Counted from the first letter of the stretch, positions 10,196 to 18,660 are shown. The stretch is 64,000 bases of DNA from Leifsonia sp. Root1293 (GCF_001425325.1 NZ_LMEH01000002.1:463109-527108); one strand, 5' to 3'. The notes: a model not told the origin generated them from the sequence alone. A program made the numbers and translations.

Positions 10196-11034
10196 TCGCC
10201 GCGAGCGACGACGACATCACTCCCGTGGCAGCATCCGAGCGATGGCTCATCGCCCTCGACGTCGACGGAACCGTGCTCCACGAGGACGAGACGCTGAGTG
10301 TCGCCGTGCGGGATGAGATCACACGCGTGCAGCAGCTCGGGCACGAGGTCATGCTCGCCACGGGTCGCAGCTGGGCGGCGTCCAAGACGGTGCTCGAGGA
10401 TCTGGGGCTGGCTCCCCAGTTCGTCGTCTGCTCCAACGGCGCGCTCGTCATGGAGCGCGACGAGACCGAGCCCGACGGCTACAGGCGCGCCCACGTCGAG
10501 ACCTTCGATCCCGGACCCGTTCTCGAGCGCATCCGCACCCACCTGCCGACAGGTCGGTTCATGGTCGAGGACCCTGTGGGCTTCCGGCTCTACACCGACG
10601 GGATGACGGAGTGGAACCTCGAGAACGCGCGGCTCGCGACGTTCGAGCAGCTCTCGGAGCAGCCGGCGACACGCGTCGTCGTCGTGTCGCCCGACCACGA
10701 CCTCGAGGAGTTCCTCTCCATCGTCGAGGGCATGGGGCTGCACCAGGTCACCTATGCCATCGGCTGGACGGCCTGGCTAGACATCGCCCCTGACGGCGTC
10801 AACAAGGCCACCGGCCTGGAGCGGGTGCGCGAGCGCCTTGGCATCCCCCGGTCCCGGGTGTTCGCGGCCGGCGACGGTCGCAACGACATCGACATGTTCC
10901 GCTGGGCGGGCGTGGAGGGTCGCGCCGTCGCGATGGGTCAGTCTCCCGACGAGGTGAAGCAGGTGGCGACCGAGATCACAGCCTCGGTGCACGAAGACGG
11001 CCTCGCGCGGGCGCTCGAGACCTTCGCCGGCTGA
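10192..11034 (+). CDS. HAD superfamily hydrolase, Cof type
   Basis: A 280-residue phosphatase of the Cof/SupH subgroup, probably acting on small phosphorylated metabolites in the cytoplasm. Motif I is [10 protein letters not shown] (about residue 22), with the nucleophilic Asp and acid-base Asp. Motif II is MLATGRSW. Motif III Lys lies in the NKATGLERV region, and motif IV is [12 protein letters not shown]. The Cof-type cap lies between motifs II and III. ATG 10192 overlaps the serS stop, so it is translated from the serS transcript. A serS-HAD pair also occurs near the pheA region of mycobacteria (from memory). Confidence 0.9.
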   Translation: MIAASDDDITPVAASERWLIALDVDGTVLHEDETLSVAVRDEITRVQQLGHEVMLATGRSWAASKTVLEDLGLAPQFVVCSNGALVMERDETEPDGYRRAHVETFDPGPVLERIRTHLPTGRFMVEDPVGFRLYTDGMTEWNLENARLATFEQLSEQPATRVVVVSPDHDLEEFLSIVEGMGLHQVTYAIGWTAWLDIAPDGVNKATGLERVRERLGIPRSRVFAAGDGRNDIDMFRWAGVEGRAVAMGQSPDEVKQVATEITASVHEDGLARALETFAG

Positions 11035-11247
11035 CCCCTTTCGGGTCACGGATGCGGGTGCGAGACGCGTGCCCCTGGTGGCATCAGTCGCCCGCGGATG
11101 CTGATCACATGGCGTTTTGACGGCACCCATGCAGAGCCTTCGCAGGTAGGTCTGGGAGTCTGTCCCGAACTGTCATCGGCTAGAATCAAGCCCTGTTCGT
11201 TTCGAGCCACCCCCGTTCACGAAAGTGAATGCGCCCGAGATGGACAT

Positions 11248-11332
11248 GGAGGGCTGTCCGAGCGGCCGATGGAGCCAGTCTTGAAAACTGGTGGGCAGAG
11301 ATGTCTCGTGGGTTCGAATCCCACGCCCTCCG
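11248..11332 (+). tRNA. tRNA-Ser(TGA)
   Basis: An 85-nt cloverleaf with a 7-bp acceptor stem (GGAGGGC with GCCCTCC). The anticodon stem CCAGT/ACTGG encloses the loop CTTGAAA, which gives anticodon TGA. The variable arm is long, as in tRNA-Ser, and the T-loop reads GGTTCGAATCC. The 3' CCA is not encoded. A TAGAAT at 11181-11186 may be its -10. Confidence 0.95.
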
Positions 11333-11372
11333 CACAAGCAGGACGAGGCAACCGACTACCGAGAGGAACTGT

Positions 11373-12668
11373 GTGAGCGACGATCTTCGCCATCACTCCC
11401 GCCGGGCCTTGAAGACCCCGGGTGTGGCTCGGCACGGACGGCTGAAGCGGTCCAGCGCCACGGCGACGGCGTTCAAGGCGCTGGCCGCCGCGATGGCGGT
11501 CGTGTTCGTCGCAGGACTCTCGGTCGTGGGTATCGCAGGGCTGAGCCTCGCCTCGGCCGTGAGCCCGGGTGTCACGCTCGAGAACGAGAAGACCCTCGGT
11601 GCCATCCCGCAGATCGGCGCCATCGACGGCGGAGCCAACGTGCTGCTCGTCGGCAGCGACAGCCGCGAGGGCCAGGGCGACGGCTACGGCGAGGAGAGCG
11701 GTGACCTGAACGACGTCACCATGCTGCTCCACATCGCGCAGGACCACTCGAGCGCATCCGTCGTCAGCTTCCCCCGCGACATGTTCGTGCCCATCCCCGA
11801 GTGCCCCGACCCCAACGGCGGCACCTTCGACGCGATGAGCAGCCAGAAGATCAACACCACCCTCGGCTACGGCGGCCTCGCCTGCACGGTGCTCACTGTC
11901 GAGCAGCTCACCGGCCTCTCCATCCCGTTCGCTGCCGAAGTGCAGTTCAACGGCGTCATCGCGATGTCGGATGCCGTCGGCGGCGTTCCCGTCTGCGTCG
12001 CCGAGCGCATCGAGGACGACCACACCGACACGTACCTAGACCCCGGAGAGCACACGCTGTCCGGCCTCGCGGCACTCCAGTTCCTGCGCACCCGGCACGG
12101 CGTCGGCGACGGCAGCGACCTCACCCGCATCTCGAACCAGCAGGTCTTCCTCTCCTCGCTGGTGCGCACCATCAAGAGCGCCGACACGCTGACGAACCCC
12201 GTGAAGCTGTACTCGCTGGCGAAGGCCGCGCTCGGCAACATGAAGCTCTCGAACAGCCTGCAGAACATGGACACGATGGTCTCCATCGCCATGGCGCTGA
12301 AGGACATCGACCTGAACAACGTCGTGTTCGTGCAGTACCCGACGGGAAGCACCGACGGCGGCGTCGAGCCGCTCGAAGAGCCGGCAGCCGCTCTCAACGC
12401 CGCACTCCTGGCCGACCAGCCGATCGCTCTCACGGGTGACACCGGCGGATCCGTCGCCGACCCGAACGCGCCGGCAGCCACCGAGGAGCCGGCCGCAACC
12501 GAAGAGCCGACCGAGGAACCCTCGGCCGATCCGGAGCCGTCCACCGACGCCCCCGAACCGACCAAGGCACCGACGAAGGCGCCGACGACGAAGACCGAGC
12601 TCGACGCGAAGGGCCAGACGGCCGGGCAGTACACCTGCTCGAGCGGCCGAACACTCGACGACCAGTAG
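11373..12668 (+). CDS. LytR-CpsA-Psr (LCP) family cell-wall glycopolymer ligase
   Basis: A 431-residue membrane-anchored phosphotransferase that moves lipid-linked glycopolymers onto peptidoglycan outside the cell. It has a basic cytoplasmic tail and one membrane segment (about residues 38-60). The LCP domain follows (about 80-330) with NVLLVGSDSREG, the catalytic-site block VVSFPRDMFVPIP, the pyrophosphate-binding FLRTRHGVGDGSDLTR, and NQQVFL. The C-terminus is a low-complexity Glu/Pro/Thr/Ala tail, probably wall-spanning. GTG 11373 has a GAGAGGA ribosome binding site and follows tRNA-Ser by 40 nt. The acceptor wall (peptidoglycan) is family knowledge; the attached polymer is unknown. Confidence 0.9.
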   Translation: MSDDLRHHSRRALKTPGVARHGRLKRSSATATAFKALAAAMAVVFVAGLSVVGIAGLSLASAVSPGVTLENEKTLGAIPQIGAIDGGANVLLVGSDSREGQGDGYGEESGDLNDVTMLLHIAQDHSSASVVSFPRDMFVPIPECPDPNGGTFDAMSSQKINTTLGYGGLACTVLTVEQLTGLSIPFAAEVQFNGVIAMSDAVGGVPVCVAERIEDDHTDTYLDPGEHTLSGLAALQFLRTRHGVGDGSDLTRISNQQVFLSSLVRTIKSADTLTNPVKLYSLAKAALGNMKLSNSLQNMDTMVSIAMALKDIDLNNVVFVQYPTGSTDGGVEPLEEPAAALNAALLADQPIALTGDTGGSVADPNAPAATEEPAATEEPTEEPSADPEPSTDAPEPTKAPTKAPTTKTELDAKGQTAGQYTCSSGRTLDDQ

Positions 12669-12693
12669 TTCGATCCGAAGGCGGCACCGACCG

Positions 12694-13857
12694 ATGACAT
12701 CCCCGGCTCCCGACACCGAGACCCCCGACATGCCATCGACCGGTACGCCATCGACCGCCACTCCGGGCCGCCTGCAGCGCTGGCTGCCGATCGTCGTCCC
12801 GGTGCTCGGGGTGGTGCTCCTCGTCGCCGGATGGGGGCGTGACCTCAACGGCATCGTCGTGGCCCTGATCGCCGTCGTGCTGGCGGCCGTCGTCCTCGCC
12901 GCCGTGCATCACGCCGAAGTGCTTGCCCATGCAGTGGGGGAGCCGTTCGGCTCGCTCATCCTGGCCGTGTCCGTGACGGTCATCGAGGTCTCGCTCATCA
13001 TCACGCTGGTCACCGCCGGAGGCGAGGGCTCGGAGACCCTGGCGCGTGACACGGTGTTCGCGGCCATCATGATCACCCTCAACGGCATCGTGGGCATCGC
13101 CCTCCTGCTCGGGGCGTTCAAGCACGGTCCGGTGAAGTTCAATGCCGAGGGCACGGGCGGCGCGCTCGCCACGGTGGTCGCCCTCGCGACACTGTGCCTG
13201 GTGCTGCCCACGTTCACCTCGGCGCAGGGCCCCGTCTTCAGCCCGCCGCAGCTGATTTTCGTCGCCATCGCCTCCGTCGTGCTCTACGGCATGTTCGTCG
13301 CGGCGCAGACCGTCGGCTACCGCGAGATGTTCGTGCCCGTCGTGACCGAGGGCGAGAAGCGTCGCACCGCGGATGCGCACGAGCACGGCAGCACCCCGTC
13401 GCGGCGTGCGGCGCTCTCGAGCCTCGGGCTCCTCCTCGTCTCCCTGGTCGCCGTCGTGGGCCTGGCGAAGCTCGAGTCGCCCTCGATCGAGGCCGGAGTC
13501 GCCGCCGTCGGATTCCCGCCCTCCTTCGTCGGGGTGGTCATCGCTCTCCTCGTGCTGCTTCCCGAGGGCATCGCCGCCGTGCGGTCCGCCCGTGAGAACA
13601 AGATGCAGACGAGCTTCAACCTGGCGCTGGGTTCCGCGATGGCGAGCATCGGCCTCACGATCCCGGCCATGGCGGTGGCCTCGTTCTTCATCGCCGGGCC
13701 GCTGGCGCTCGGGCTGGGCTCGACTCAGATCGTGCTGCTCGTGCTCACCCTGTTGGTGAGCATCCTCACCCTCGTGCCCGGGCGCGCGACCAGGCTTCAG
13801 GGCGGCGTGCACCTGGTGATCTTCGCGGCATTCATCTTCCTGTCGATCTCGCCCTGA
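12694..13857 (+). CDS. Ca2+/H+ antiporter, ChaA/CAX type
   Basis: A 387-residue inner-membrane exchanger with about 11 hydrophobic segments. Both copies of the alpha repeat are visible. The first is near residue 90 (EPFGSLILAVSVTVIEVSLI). The second is near 290 (LPEGIAAVRSARENKMQTS, followed by NLALGSAMASIGLT). The acidic residues in these repeats bind the cation. A polar loop rich in His, Arg and Ser (about 215-235) separates the halves. The start has a weak GAAGG site and lies 25 nt after the LCP stop. Calcium is the usual substrate; Na+ or K+ export is possible. Confidence 0.85.
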   Translation: MTSPAPDTETPDMPSTGTPSTATPGRLQRWLPIVVPVLGVVLLVAGWGRDLNGIVVALIAVVLAAVVLAAVHHAEVLAHAVGEPFGSLILAVSVTVIEVSLIITLVTAGGEGSETLARDTVFAAIMITLNGIVGIALLLGAFKHGPVKFNAEGTGGALATVVALATLCLVLPTFTSAQGPVFSPPQLIFVAIASVVLYGMFVAAQTVGYREMFVPVVTEGEKRRTADAHEHGSTPSRRAALSSLGLLLVSLVAVVGLAKLESPSIEAGVAAVGFPPSFVGVVIALLVLLPEGIAAVRSARENKMQTSFNLALGSAMASIGLTIPAMAVASFFIAGPLALGLGSTQIVLLVLTLLVSILTLVPGRATRLQGGVHLVIFAAFIFLSISP

Positions 13858-13949
13858 GCGCTGTTCATCCGGCGGCCCCGCCTCTCGGATTCTGGCGTAG
13901 GCCGATGTGCGGTTATGATTGCTGAGGTGTGTTCGCTCGCGAGCACTCA

Positions 13950-14038
13950 GGAGACGTCGCATAGTTCGGCCTAGTGCACCACCCTGCTAAGGTGGAGTAC
14001 CCGAAAGGGTACCGAGGGTTCAAATCCCTCCGTCTCCG
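13950..14038 (+). tRNA. tRNA-Ser(GCT)
   Basis: An 89-nt class II tRNA. The acceptor stem is GGAGACG with CGTCTCC. The anticodon stem CCACC/GGTGG encloses the loop CTGCTAA, giving anticodon GCT. A long variable arm (TACCCGAAAGGGTA) is present and the T-loop reads GGTTCAAATCC. TATGAT at 13914-13919 is a likely -10. No CCA is encoded. Confidence 0.95.
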
Positions 14039-14041
14039 CGC

Positions 14042-14080
14042 AATCCCCGATCAGAACTCAGTTCTCAGGCGGGGATTTTG
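14042..14080 (+). terminator. terminator of tRNA-Ser(GCT)
   Basis: The outer stem AATCCCCG/CGGGGATT encloses a small inner hairpin (AGAACTCAGTTCT) and is followed by TTG TGT. It starts 4 nt after the tRNA. Confidence 0.75.
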
Positions 14081-14178
14081 TGTCTCGCCCTCATGTCGAC
14101 CGGGTCGGCGCTGACGCACTCGTGGCTGGAATGCTGCGCGCCATCCGACCGGAACTGCCGCGCCGACGGAAGGGGAGG

Positions 14179-14910
14179 ATGATGAGCCCAATGAGCGCAC
14201 GCTTCGAGGAACTCGACTGGCAGCAGACCGCGATGGGCGACCTCAGTCTGCGGCGGCGTGTCGAGCCGTCGCTCGGCGTGGAGGTCTTCGAGGTGAAGCT
14301 CGGCGACGAGTACCTGATGTCCAGCCTGTTCACCGTCGCCGAGGAGGAGCTGGCGACCCTCGGGCTCGCGGCATCCGTCGGCGAGGAAGCGGCGTCGCTC
14401 GACGTGCTCGTTGGCGGGCTGGGGTTGGGCTACACGGCGATCGCAGCGCTGCGCGACCCGCGGGTGCGCACGCTGGCGGTGATCGACACCATGCCCGCCG
14501 TCATCGCCTGGCACGAAGCAGGTCTGCTCCCGGTCTCGAGATCGCTGACGACGGATGCCCGCACCAGCCTCGTGCTCGACGACTTCTTCGCGCTGATGCG
14601 CCGCGCGCCCGAGCACGATGCCGCCCGCTACGACGTCATCCTGCTCGACGTCGATCACTCCCCGCGGCACCAGCTCGACCCGAGCCACGCCGACCTGTAC
14701 ACGGCGCTCGGTCTGCGCTCGCTCGCCCGCCACCTCGTCGAGGGCGGGGTGTTCGCGCTGTGGTCGGACGACCCGCCCGACGAGGAGTTCCTGGCGACGA
14801 TGGAGGGCGTCTTCGTCGACACCGCGGCGCACATCATCGACTTCGCCAACCCGATCACGGGTGGCACGTCGTCGAACACCGTCTACGTGGCGCGCACCCG
14901 GACCCCCTGA
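14179..14910 (+). CDS. spermidine synthase-like SAM-dependent enzyme
   Basis: A protein of about 243 residues with the spermidine synthase/methyltransferase Rossmann fold. DVLVGGLGLGYTAIAAL (about residue 75) is the nucleotide-binding loop. TLAVIDTMPAVIAWHE carries the ribose-contacting acid. YDVILLDVDHSP is the post-strand-4 acidic motif, followed by LVEGGVFALWSDD. It lacks the usual N-terminal beta-hairpin domain of true spermidine synthases, so a polyamine product is not assured. The SD-like AGGGGAGG touches ATG 14179, so ATG 14182 or 14191 is equally possible. It follows the tRNA terminator and stands alone. Confidence 0.7.
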   Translation: MMSPMSARFEELDWQQTAMGDLSLRRRVEPSLGVEVFEVKLGDEYLMSSLFTVAEEELATLGLAASVGEEAASLDVLVGGLGLGYTAIAALRDPRVRTLAVIDTMPAVIAWHEAGLLPVSRSLTTDARTSLVLDDFFALMRRAPEHDAARYDVILLDVDHSPRHQLDPSHADLYTALGLRSLARHLVEGGVFALWSDDPPDEEFLATMEGVFVDTAAHIIDFANPITGGTSSNTVYVARTRTP

Positions 14911-14938
14911 CGCATCCGTGCCCGGCCGCCCAACGCAT

Positions 14939-15025
14939 CCGCTCGCCATCTGTGGCCGCATCGGGGCGGGCGGCCACAGGTGGCGAGCGGGCGAGGGTCG
15001 GGCGGCCACAGGTGGCGAGCGGGCA
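14939..15025. repeat. inverted repeat, type D
   Basis: CCGCTCGCCATCTGTGGCCG (14939) is matched by its near-perfect reverse complement at 14970-14990, giving a 21-bp stem. The right arm is repeated once more at about 15003-15025. It fills most of the gap before the SRAP gene. Confidence 0.75.
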
Positions 15026-15050
15026 CTGGTGCCGGCATCCGCATCTCGGA

Positions 15051-15056
15051 CAGACT
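15051..15056 (+). promoter_or_regulatory. -10 element of the SRAP gene
   Basis: CAGACT lies 6 nt before ATG 15063, consistent with a leaderless message. Confidence 0.4.
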
Positions 15057-15062
15057 GGCCTC

Positions 15063-15767
15063 ATGTGCGGAAGATTCGCCAACGACGCGAAAGTCGACGA
15101 GCTCATCCAGGAATTCGTGGCGCAGGGGAACGACTACAGGGACTGGCGCCCGACGTACTCGCTGGCGCCGACCGACGTGGTGCCCATCGTGCGCGAGCGC
15201 CAGCATCACGACACCGGCGAGATCACCCGCAGCGTCGAGCCGGCGGTGTGGGACTTCCACCCGTCATTCATCAAGGACTCCAAGCGGCCGAACTTCAACG
15301 CCCGCATCGAGACCGTGGCGACGAACGGCATGTGGAAGGGCGCCTTCGCCGGCTCGCGCTGCATCGTGCCGATGCGCGGATACTACGAGTGGGAGGGAGA
15401 GCCCGGACACAAGCGGGCGCACTTCATCCACGGCCCGGACAGGCTGCTCGCTGCCGCCGGCCTGGCGACGGCGCGCAAGGTCGATGACGAGTGGGTGGTG
15501 TCGACGGCCATCATCACCAGGGCGGCTCGGGATGCCTCCGGCGAGATCCACGATCGGATGCCGGTCTTCCTCGAGCGCGACGTCTGGGACGAGTACCTCG
15601 CCCCCGTCAAGCTCGACGATGGAGGCAAGGAGCACCTGCTCGCTCTGCTCGACTCCGAGTCGGAGAAGGTGGCAGCCACCATCACGACGTACGAGGTGGA
15701 TCCCAAGGTGAACAACACCCGCAAGGTCGACCCGGCCGACCCGACGCTGATCGATCCGCTGGGCTGA
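15063..15767 (+). CDS. SRAP (HMCES/YedK) abasic-site crosslinking protein
   Basis: A 234-residue SOS response-associated peptidase family protein that shields abasic sites in single-stranded DNA through a thiazolidine crosslink. The catalytic Cys is residue 2 after Met removal (MCGRFAN). FNARIET holds the conserved Asn-Arg. RGYYEWEG supplies the active-site Glu, and HDRMPV (about 170) the catalytic His. All key residues are present. Length matches the family. The start is set by the need for Cys at position 2 and by a CAGACT -10 6 nt upstream. I see no LexA box in front of it. Confidence 0.93.
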   Translation: MCGRFANDAKVDELIQEFVAQGNDYRDWRPTYSLAPTDVVPIVRERQHHDTGEITRSVEPAVWDFHPSFIKDSKRPNFNARIETVATNGMWKGAFAGSRCIVPMRGYYEWEGEPGHKRAHFIHGPDRLLAAAGLATARKVDDEWVVSTAIITRAARDASGEIHDRMPVFLERDVWDEYLAPVKLDDGGKEHLLALLDSESEKVAATITTYEVDPKVNNTRKVDPADPTLIDPLG

Positions 15768-15918
15768 GTCGTCGGCCGCGCTCCAAGGGGCATCCGGAGC
15801 GCGGCACTCGCGATGCGCGGGCTTCACACTTTTCAGGCTCTGCACAGGTCGGGTTCAGATGTCGGACACTCATCGCCGTAGGCTGGTCGAGTCCGCCGAG
15901 AAACGAGAAGAAGACACC

Positions 15919-16626
15919 GTGAAGGTCATCAGCTACAACCTCCGGAAGCACCGCGCTATCGGCGAGTTGACGGATATCGTGCAGCGTCACTCTCCCGACG
16001 TGCTGTGCCTCCAGGAGTGCGACGACCGAGCCCTCCCCGAGTTCATCGGCGATCTGCACCTGTCGGACGCGACCGCCCGCAACAGGCTCGGCCTCGCCGT
16101 CTACCACCGGAACAGGCAGTTCACCGTGCAGGCGACGAGGGCCTTCGAGCTCAAGCGTTCGCTGTACGACAGGGTGGCCAAGCCGGCGCACGAGAGGCTC
16201 ATCGCCGTGCGCCTCCGCGACGAGGAGCACAGCCGGGAGCTGGTCGTGGCCTCCTTCCACGCCGCACCGCTCACCGCGCTGAACTCACTGCGTCGCAAGC
16301 AGATCCACGCCGCTCTCGCCGAGATGCAGCTGATGGGCCCCGGCCTCCCGGTGCTCATGGTCGGCGACTACAACTACCCGGTCTTCAAGGCGGGGCTCAG
16401 TGACAAGATCACCGCCTCGGGCTACGACCTGACGCTCAGCGACAGCCGCACCTACACGCGTTACAAGGTGTTCCGCGGCCACTTCGACCTGGCGACATCC
16501 GTGGGTCTCACGATCGAGAGCGTCGTGACCCTGCCCCGCGGATCGTCTGATCACCTGCCCATCCTGGTGACATCGAGCTACGCGGATGCCGCAGCATCGG
16601 CGAGCGCAGAAGCCGAAGCCAGCTGA
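15919..16626 (+). CDS. endonuclease/exonuclease/phosphatase family protein
   Basis: A 235-residue protein of the EEP metal-dependent phosphodiesterase fold. VISYNLRKH near the start holds the Asn. VLCLQECDDR carries the metal-binding Glu. LMVGDYNYP is the Asp-x-Asn motif, and SSDHLPILV near the end is the Asp-His pair. No signal peptide is seen, so the substrate is probably intracellular nucleic acid or a phosphoester. GTG 15919 has a GAGAAGAAG site; ATG 15859 in the same frame is a longer alternative. The C-terminal tail is a low-complexity Ala/Ser/Glu run. Confidence 0.8.
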   Translation: MKVISYNLRKHRAIGELTDIVQRHSPDVLCLQECDDRALPEFIGDLHLSDATARNRLGLAVYHRNRQFTVQATRAFELKRSLYDRVAKPAHERLIAVRLRDEEHSRELVVASFHAAPLTALNSLRRKQIHAALAEMQLMGPGLPVLMVGDYNYPVFKAGLSDKITASGYDLTLSDSRTYTRYKVFRGHFDLATSVGLTIESVVTLPRGSSDHLPILVTSSYADAAASASAEAEAS

Positions 16627-16675
16627 CTTCAGCCGACTTCACCCGGCTCCGGGCTCCGATGGCGGGACGGCAGGG

Positions 16676-16966
16676 CTAGACGCGCTCGACCGCCGATGCC
16701 CACACCCACGCCCGGCGCACGGCGCCGTCCTTCATGGTGAACTCGACCCGCACCGCCTTGCTGGTCCAGGCGATGGCCGTACAGCGCACGCGGATCGGCG
16801 ACTCGGGGAAGCGCACCCACGCCGAGACGGCGATGGGTCGATCGGCCTCCTTGACCGGCTCGTCGCCGAGCTCCGCCTTGCCCAGCGAAATGGGCTGCGG
16901 CCGTGTCGCCATCTCGTGCACCGCTTCGTCGGTGATGTCACTGCCGTAGCGCCGGTTCTGTCCCAT
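16676..16966 (-). CDS. small protein under a predicted LexA box
   Basis: A 96-residue soluble protein of unknown function. The N-terminus reads MGQNRRYGSDITDEAVHEMA. The C-terminal part is a predicted beta-rich domain with AVSAWVRFP, VRCTAIAWTSKAVRVEFT and RRAWVWASAVERV, unusually rich in Trp for its size. A TATGTT -10 lies 6 nt before ATG 16966. That promoter is overlapped by a sequence one base off the actinobacterial SOS box (16970-16985), so the gene is probably induced by DNA damage. SRAP and an EEP nuclease-like gene lie just upstream, on the opposite strand. Function is unknown. Confidence 0.75.
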   Translation of the reverse strand: MGQNRRYGSDITDEAVHEMATRPQPISLGKAELGDEPVKEADRPIAVSAWVRFPESPIRVRCTAIAWTSKAVRVEFTMKDGAVRRAWVWASAVERV

Positions 16967-16969
16967 GTC

Positions 16970-16985
16970 TCGAACATAGTTTCGA
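16970..16985 (-). promoter_or_regulatory. LexA (SOS) box overlapping the -10 of the 96-aa gene
   Basis: Read on the plus strand the site is TCGAACATAGTTTCGA. The actinobacterial/Gram-positive LexA consensus is TCGAAC, four bases, GTTCGA, and only one base differs. The -10 (plus strand AACATA, 16973-16978) lies inside the site, the ideal place for a repressor. Confidence 0.65.
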
Positions 16986-17040
16986 AACTCGGATGCCGCA
17001 ACTCGAGCCCGATGGCTGGCTGGTCGCGTGCAGGCGCTGA

Positions 17041-17185
17041 GTGTGCACGCTCACAGGGGTGTCGCAGCCCCAGCACAGAACTCCCTCAGGGCGGCTGCCT
17101 ATCGTTGTGAGCGCGTGCCGATCCCCCCATCGGCATGACCGCTCTGCCACTGATCGCGCCTCGCGCGGCAGTGGCAGAGTCGCGC
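17041..17185 (+). ncRNA. possible structured RNA or leader with a C6-loop hairpin
   Basis: In the 358-nt gap before the transglycosylase-like gene there are two good hairpins. TGCCGAT/ATCGGCA at 17116-17135 closes a loop of six C. An 11-bp perfect stem CTCTGCCACTG/CAGTGGCAGAG lies at 17142-17179. An upstream GCAGCC/GGCTGC pairing is also possible. A C6 loop recalls the actinobacterial 6C RNA, but that RNA has two such loops and only one is seen here. It may instead be the 5' leader of the next gene. The rest of the gap shows nothing else. Confidence 0.3.
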
Positions 17186-17324
17186 GGCTCTCCGCGCCGG
17201 CCGGGAGCCCCGATCCCCCGAGCCAGATCCAGCCTGCGTGCTGCACCGACGTGCGCACCGCGGCCCGTGCCTGCCGGAGCGCAGCGCATCGCCCGCAGCA
17301 GGGAAGCAAGAGCATTGGACCCCC

Positions 17325-18104
17325 GTGCACCGCCACATCAACACGATTCCCCCGCGCGCCCGCCGCAACCGCATCATCGCGACGACCGCCATCGCCCTCG
17401 TCGCCGCCGGAAGCATCCTCTCGGCCCCGTTCATCGCCAACGCCACGACCGATCAGGCCGCCGCCCAGCGCGAGACCGCCGCCCTCTCCCAGCAGGGCGC
17501 TCTCGACAACGACCACCTCTCCTTCTACGAGGACATCGCCGCCTACAAGGCGCAGAGCGCGGCTCGGGCCACGATCACCAGCGCTAACGCCGTGATCGCC
17601 TCGGCCGAGTCGAAAGTCGACGCGACCGAGCTCGAGACCACCGTCTCGCAGCTCGCCGACTACAAGCTGCTCAGCGTCGGTCGTACCGTCGCGCTGACGG
17701 ATGCCGCCCAGGCGGCCGCCGCCCAGACCGCCGCCGCCGTGAGCGCAGCCGATGCCGCTGCGGCCGCAGCAGCGGAGGCGGCTCGCGTCGCGAACACTCC
17801 CGACGGCGCGCGCGCCACTGCCCGCCAGCTCGCCGCCAGCCAGTACGGCTGGGGAGACGACCAGTTCCAGTGCCTCGACAGCCTGTGGACCAAGGAGTCC
17901 GGCTGGGACGTGAACGCCAGCAACGCCAGCTCGGGGGCCACCGGCATCCCGCAGTCCCTGCCCGGCTCGAAGATGGCGACGGCCGGTGCCGACTGGGCCA
18001 CGAGCGCCGCGACCCAGATCACCTGGGGACTCGGCTACATCGCCGGCAGCTACGGCTCGCCGTGCGCGGCCTGGAGCCACAGCCAGTCGGTCAACTGGTA
18101 CTGA
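17325..18104 (+). CDS. secreted lytic-transglycosylase-like protein
   Basis: A 259-residue exported protein. It has a basic start, a hydrophobic signal (about residues 16-38) and a predicted helical, coiled-coil-like region (about 45-165) with a strongly Ala-rich stretch. The C-terminal lysozyme-like domain (about 170-259) shows YGWGDDQFQCLDSLWTKESG, GATGIPQSLPGSKM, TQITWGLGYIAGSYGSPC and a final W. This is the layout of Apf/transglycosylase-type proteins that cut peptidoglycan glycan strands, with Glu in KESG as catalytic acid. GTG 17325 is the only sensible start with a signal peptide; its ribosome binding site is weak. Confidence 0.75.
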   Translation: MHRHINTIPPRARRNRIIATTAIALVAAGSILSAPFIANATTDQAAAQRETAALSQQGALDNDHLSFYEDIAAYKAQSAARATITSANAVIASAESKVDATELETTVSQLADYKLLSVGRTVALTDAAQAAAAQTAAAVSAADAAAAAAAEAARVANTPDGARATARQLAASQYGWGDDQFQCLDSLWTKESGWDVNASNASSGATGIPQSLPGSKMATAGADWATSAATQITWGLGYIAGSYGSPCAAWSHSQSVNWY

Positions 18105-18207
18105 GCCGCTCCACGGCGATGGCCGGCCGAGGCGGTGTCGGAGGGTGGAGCGTAGGCTTGTTGCTTTGCAACATCCGTTCCATCCGCAACACAAGGGGAT
18201 CAATTCC

Positions 18208-18648
18208 ATGAAGACAACCCGCCCGGCCATCGTCGCCGCCCTCGCCGTCTCCGCGGCCCTGCTGTTCACGGGCTGCGCCAGCGGCTCCTCGAGTGACTCC
18301 ACCGCCTCCGCCCAGAACTGCGACACGCTCCGGTCCGAGGTGCGCGACATCAACAACGGCGCGCAGAACACCCTCGCCGGTGACCTCTCCGCCGGCCAGG
18401 CCGACGCCAAGACGTATTTCGACGGACTCGGCGATCGCGTCGACACCCTCTCCGACGACTGGGACGACAACAAGGACGTCGAGAAGGCCCTCGAGGGCTT
18501 CAGCGACGCCCTCGACGCCGGCGAGGACTACATCGAGACGGTTCCCACCGATCCCGAGCAGCTCGACGCCGACGCGCAGACCAAGGCGATGACCGACATC
18601 TCCGACGCGGCTGCCGCTGTCAACGACGCCTGCAGCGCGAAGAAGTAG
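18208..18648 (+). CDS. small lipoprotein of unknown function
   Basis: A 146-residue lipoprotein with a type II signal peptide ending LLFTGC at Cys 23. The mature part is predicted helical and acidic, with no recognised domain. The segment SDALDAGEDYIETVPTDPEQ suggests a four-helix bundle. AAGGGGA before ATG 18208 is a good ribosome binding site. It follows the transglycosylase-like gene by about 100 nt and ends at a strong terminator. A role in the envelope is all that can be said. Confidence 0.8.
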   Translation: MKTTRPAIVAALAVSAALLFTGCASGSSSDSTASAQNCDTLRSEVRDINNGAQNTLAGDLSAGQADAKTYFDGLGDRVDTLSDDWDDNKDVEKALEGFSDALDAGEDYIETVPTDPEQLDADAQTKAMTDISDAAAAVNDACSAKK

Positions 18649-18660
18649 TCAGTTCAGGCC

